From Holosporales bacterium (GTDB taxonomy: Bacteria; Pseudomonadota; Alphaproteobacteria; Caedimonadales; UBA9215), in contig DOCA01000030.1 of assembly GCA_003503995.1 (NCBI GenBank), positions 1 through 8,370 on the forward strand: a DNA stretch of 8,370 nucleotides, read 5' to 3'. Shown here one piece after another: positions 6,045-8,370 of the stretch (the first letter of the stretch is position 1; every line of letters starts with the position of its first letter). A program made the position numbers and the translations under genes. Below the pieces are notes generated by a model that saw only the letters and a program-made list of their open reading frames with translations, was not told the DNA's origin and made no database searches.

Positions 6045-6136
6045 AGTGCCCCGCGACTCGTTTTTTTCCAAGAATTTGTGAGTGCTTTCTCGCTACAAGA
6101 GGAGAAGGCATCAATCTTATTTTTTATATCTGTCAT
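6041..6136 (-). pseudogene. Truncated tandem copy of the MFS gene 5' end
   Basis: This 31-codon frame aligns without gaps to the first 31 residues of the downstream MFS protein, with 20 identities: MTDIKNKID against MTYIKNKID, SSCSEKA against SSRSEKA, and KKTSRGAL against KQTVRGWL. Over the first 21 codons I count 45 of 63 identical bases, and 8 of the 14 changed codons are silent, so the two copies probably diverged while both encoded protein. It then ends in TGA just where helix 1 should begin, and that TGA overlaps the ATG of the intact gene. The simplest reading is a tandem duplication whose first copy lost all but its cytosolic N-terminus. It might now act as a leader peptide feeding ribosomes to the transporter. 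No strong ribosome binding site precedes it. Confidence 0.75.
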
Positions 6137-6327
6137 AGTTCTACTGATACCAAATAAGAATCCCAAAATCCAGCCCCTTCTGTTTAATCGTCTTTAAAGC
6201 ACAGAATAACTATTGATTTTTCAAGGCAACTTTGTTAGAGATAAAGGTCTGAGGTACATGGCTGTATATATAGGGCTGCCTAATTACCTTTTTGATGATG
6301 AAACCTCTAACGTGAAAGAGAGATAAA
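6137..6327. promoter_or_regulatory. Divergent spacer of the MFS gene and rpmI, with leader hairpins
   Basis: The spacer must hold the promoters for both directions, but I see no good -35/-10 pair. TATATATA at 6265-6272 is the best -10-like sequence on the plus strand and has no convincing -35. In the presumed rpmI leader, AAAGGT (6243-6248) can pair with ACCTTT (6286-6291), which runs into TTTG. An overlapping alternative pairs AGGTA (6252-6256) with TACCT (6285-6289). This may be an attenuator-like leader, but the stems are short. Confidence 0.3.
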
Positions 6328-6528
6328 ATGCCCAAGATGAAGACAAAAAGTAGCGTCAAAAAACGCTTCAAGCTTACCGCGACCGGCAAATTAAAAATGG
6401 CCCAAACTGGCAAGCGTCATGGAATGATCAAAAGAACTAAAAAATTCATTCGTCAAGCTCGTGGAACCACTGTTATGTGTGAATCCAACGCAAAAGTGAT
6501 TCGTAAATTTATGCCTTATGGCGACTAA
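6328..6528 (+). CDS. rpmI: 50S ribosomal protein bL35
   Basis: The 66-residue, very basic protein matches bL35 throughout: MPKMKTKSSVKKRFKLT at the start, the GKRHGMIKRTKK centre (about 28-39) and a short C-terminus. It is a structural protein of the large ribosomal subunit. The length is standard. An AAGAGAG ribosome binding site ends 5 nt before the ATG. rplT follows after 52 nt and the pair is closed by the terminator at 6970-7003, so they form a two-gene operon. In many bacteria infC precedes rpmI; here the upstream neighbour is a divergent transporter. Confidence 0.96.
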   Translation: MPKMKTKSSVKKRFKLTATGKLKMAQTGKRHGMIKRTKKFIRQARGTTVMCESNAKVIRKFMPYGD

Positions 6529-6580
6529 GCCTTAACGGATACGACATTAATAAATTTATTCTTAAAGAGAGACTAACACC

Positions 6581-6937
6581 ATGACAAGAGCTACAAGAGC
6601 TGTACCGGCACATGCCCGTCACAAAAAAATTCTAAAATTAGCAAAAGGCTATCGCGGCCGTTCCAGTAAATGTTACCGCGTTGCCAAGCAAAGCGTTGAA
6701 AAAGGTTTGCAATATGCTTACCGCGATCGTAAAGCCCGTAAGCGCAATTTCCGCGCCCTTTGGATCCAACGCATTAACGCCGCTGTTCGTGAGCACGGTA
6801 TAACATACTCGGCCTTCATTAACGGCATTACAAAATCCGGTATTGATGTAGACCGTAAAGTTATGGCTGACCTTGCTGTTCATAACCCAAGCGCTTTTAA
6901 AGCTCTTGTGGATACAGCTATGAAAGCGGTTGCCTAA
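6581..6937 (+). CDS. rplT: 50S ribosomal protein bL20
   Basis: The 118-residue basic protein carries the bL20 hallmarks: HARHKKILKLAKGYRGRSSK (11-30), the YRDRKARKRNFRALWIQRIN block (about 47-66), and a globular C-terminal half with SGIDVDRKVMADLA. bL20 binds 23S rRNA early in large-subunit assembly, and in some bacteria represses its own operon through the leader. AAAGAGAGA lies upstream of the ATG as the ribosome binding site. The usual downstream pheS and pheT are absent here; a terminator follows instead. Confidence 0.97.
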   Translation: MTRATRAVPAHARHKKILKLAKGYRGRSSKCYRVAKQSVEKGLQYAYRDRKARKRNFRALWIQRINAAVREHGITYSAFINGITKSGIDVDRKVMADLAVHNPSAFKALVDTAMKAVA

Positions 6938-6969
6938 CCCTTTTTTATAACTTTACCCACCAAAGTAAA

Positions 6970-7003
6970 AGTCCTCCATCTGAATTGATGGGGGGCTTTT
7001 TTT
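6970..7003 (+). terminator. Strong intrinsic terminator after rplT
   Basis: AGTCCTCCATC (6970-6980) pairs with GATGGGGGGCT (6987-6997), eleven pairs with two G-U, across the 6-nt loop TGAATT, followed by seven T (6997-7003). It sits 32 nt after the rplT stop and separates the ribosomal operon from xerC. Confidence 0.92.
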
Positions 7004-7048
7004 GTGCCACACTATAGTGATTTAAGTTTGTGTTGACATGAAGCCCAC

Positions 7049-8005
7049 ATGATAGCTCCTGAATATCTTATTGCCCCTTTTGGGGGCCTCATTGCCCCTG
7101 ATTTAAAAGAGGCTCTTTTGTCATGGATAAAAAACAGACTCTTTGAACGACGGGTTTCTGACCATACCGTTAAAAACTATCTCCACGATTTAAAAGGCTT
7201 TTTCGAATTTCAACAAGAACACCATAACGGGTCCTTAAAACTCAAAGATCTCTCAACACTTGAGCTCCGAGACTTCAGAAGCTTTCTAGCCCACCGCCTT
7301 TCAAAAGGGGTGAGTCATCGCTCTAATGCACGGGCTACCTCAGCCTTAAAAACTTTTTTCAAATATCTTAAGAAAAATCATGACATTGAGAATAAAGATA
7401 TTCTTACCTTACGCTCAGCAAAATTTCTAAGCAGCCTCCCCCGCCCCCTAAATACCGATGAAGCCGTTGCTCTTACCAGTGACTCCTCCCTTGACGAACA
7501 AGAGCCTTGGATTGAGGCCCGTGATCAAACCCTCTTTACACTCCTTTATGGATGCGGACTCCGCATTTCAGAAGCTTTAAACCTCTCCATTGATGACGTC
7601 AAAAATGCCACCCGTTTTTTAACCATAAAAGGCAAAGGCAACAAAGAACGTCTTGTCCCCCTCCTCCCTTTTATTACGCAGAAAATTAAAGATTATCTCA
7701 CTAAGCATCCTCAACAAAACTGCCCAACGGCTCCCTTATTTATTGGAAAACGAGGAGGCCCCCTTAATCCTGCAGTTGCCCAACGACAACTGCGCCATCT
7801 ACGCCTTTCCATGGGCTTGCCAGAAAATGCAACTCCTCACGCGTTACGTCACAGTTTTGCAACTCATCTCCTTCAAAATGGCGCTGATCTCCGCTCAATT
7901 CAAGAGCTCCTTGGTCACAGTTCTTTGTCTACCACACAGCGCTATACCAAAATAGATCCCAGTCACTTGGCCCGTGTTTATGAGAAAAGCCACCCAAGGG
8001 GATAA
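7049..8005 (+). CDS. xerC: Tyrosine recombinase XerC
   Basis: The 318-residue tyrosine recombinase has an N-terminal SAM-like DNA-binding domain (about 18-110, with the RVSDHTVKNYLHDL signature) and a C-terminal catalytic domain. All active-site residues are present: Arg172 (YGCGLRISEAL), Lys196 (GKGNKER), His264 and Arg267 (PHALRHSF), His290 (LLGHSSLSTTQ) and the nucleophile Tyr299. With XerD it resolves chromosome dimers at dif. The terminal LARVYEKSHPR matches XerC rather than XerD. The ATG at 7049 has no visible ribosome binding site. A TTG at 7118 preceded by AGAGG (7108-7112) would give 295 residues, closer to E. coli XerC, but would lose DLKEAL, which looks like family sequence. No terminator separates it from the next gene. 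Confidence 0.9.
   Translation: MIAPEYLIAPFGGLIAPDLKEALLSWIKNRLFERRVSDHTVKNYLHDLKGFFEFQQEHHNGSLKLKDLSTLELRDFRSFLAHRLSKGVSHRSNARATSALKTFFKYLKKNHDIENKDILTLRSAKFLSSLPRPLNTDEAVALTSDSSLDEQEPWIEARDQTLFTLLYGCGLRISEALNLSIDDVKNATRFLTIKGKGNKERLVPLLPFITQKIKDYLTKHPQQNCPTAPLFIGKRGGPLNPAVAQRQLRHLRLSMGLPENATPHALRHSFATHLLQNGADLRSIQELLGHSSLSTTQRYTKIDPSHLARVYEKSHPRG
7073..7087 (+). repeat. Hairpin and short repeat at the xerC 5' end
   Basis: GCCCC-TTTTG-GGGGC can form a hairpin 24 nt after the xerC ATG. ATTGCCCCT occurs twice, at 7070-7078 and 7091-7099, and encodes the repeated LIAP residues. Such a stem between the two candidate starts could influence which one is used. Confidence 0.4.
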
Positions 8006-8012
8006 TACACAT

Positions 8013-8363
8013 ATGAACAGGACGCCTAAATGCAGTATATTTCTCACCCTGACCATCTTTATAATGGCATCTGTCTTTCTACAGGCAACAGCCACTGAGT
8101 GCTATCATGACTCTTCACCTGACGGTGAATCTCATCGTAGTACAAGGAAAGGGGAAGAACCCAACGAGAATTCAAAAAGAATACTTACACATTATAAAGA
8201 TCGGCAAAGCACCATAGAGGCAATAACTCCAACCATTCTCGATGAGGAAGAACAAGTTTCTTTTCTTAGAAACAGGCGAGAGGAGCTTAAAAAAGTGTCG
8301 GAAGATATTGAGAACCTAAGTGCTCGATTAAGCAGCAACTGGGGCTATATGAGATATAGCTAA
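8013..8363 (+). CDS. Small secreted protein of unknown function
   Basis: I do not recognise this 116-residue protein. It starts with a clear Sec signal peptide: MNRTPK, then a hydrophobic core (about 8-23), and a probable signal peptidase I site near ATA/TEC (around residue 28). Cys30 is preceded by Glu, so it is not a lipobox. The mature part is hydrophilic. Residues about 31-60 look disordered (SSPDGESHRSTRKGEEPNEN), and 78-108 are charged and probably helical or coiled-coil (RNRREELKKVSEDIENLSARL). The ATG at 8013 follows xerC by 7 nt, with AGGGGA 11 nt upstream inside the end of xerC. An in-frame ATG at 7974 would bury the signal peptide and overlap xerC, so it was not chosen. It probably shares a transcript with xerC. 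A TTCACC-TGAC-GGTGAA hairpin lies inside the gene at 8114-8129. Confidence 0.6.
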   Translation: MNRTPKCSIFLTLTIFIMASVFLQATATECYHDSSPDGESHRSTRKGEEPNENSKRILTHYKDRQSTIEAITPTILDEEEQVSFLRNRREELKKVSEDIENLSARLSSNWGYMRYS

Positions 8364-8370
8364 AAGTTGT

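Noticed and set aside
6638..6883. 81-codon minus-strand frame inside rplT
   Set aside because: It is antisense to rplT and has no family resemblance.
7033..7038. Perfect TTGACA upstream of xerC as a -35 box
   Set aside because: The hexamer 17 nt downstream (CCTGAA) is not a -10, and a start there would fall inside xerC.
7974..8012. Longer start for the secreted protein
   Set aside because: It would overlap xerC by 32 nt and place 13 hydrophilic residues before the signal peptide.

Overview
The window looks like a piece of an AT-rich alphaproteobacterial chromosome, most likely from an intracellular lineage of the Holosporales or Rickettsiales type. The evidence is the short alphaproteobacterial V1 region in the 16S fragment, a Rickettsia-like dapA (GSTGE motif, Schiff-base lysine in CLKDATGDL, and FVESNPAPAKYA near the C-terminus), the dapA-smpB overlap usual in this class, and a 12-helix MFS transporter of a type common in host-associated bacteria. 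The order-level assignment is inference from memory.

Layout: the 5' end of a 16S rRNA gene lies at the left edge on the minus strand. A long AT-rich leader separates it from a strong minus-strand promoter (691-719). Next is slt (minus), a periplasmic lytic transglycosylase. It is divergent from dapA-smpB (plus), and the two share a 60-bp spacer containing a self-complementary -10 box. A 570-bp gene-poor stretch (4098-4667) follows, rich in palindromes, a possible bistable RNA fold and terminator-like hairpins. An MFS transporter gene (minus) comes next, preceded by a 31-codon remnant of a second copy of itself. On the plus strand are rpmI-rplT, closed by a strong intrinsic terminator, then xerC and a small secreted protein of unknown function that ends just before the window edge.

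Most genes are housekeeping functions: cell-wall remodelling (slt), diaminopimelate/lysine synthesis (dapA), ribosome rescue (smpB), ribosomal proteins bL35 and bL20, and chromosome dimer resolution (xerC). They do not form one pathway. I found no convincing novel multi-gene system. The most informative observations are the degenerate tandem paralog that is translationally overlapped with the MFS transporter, the symmetric divergent promoter, and the structured intergenic region after smpB.
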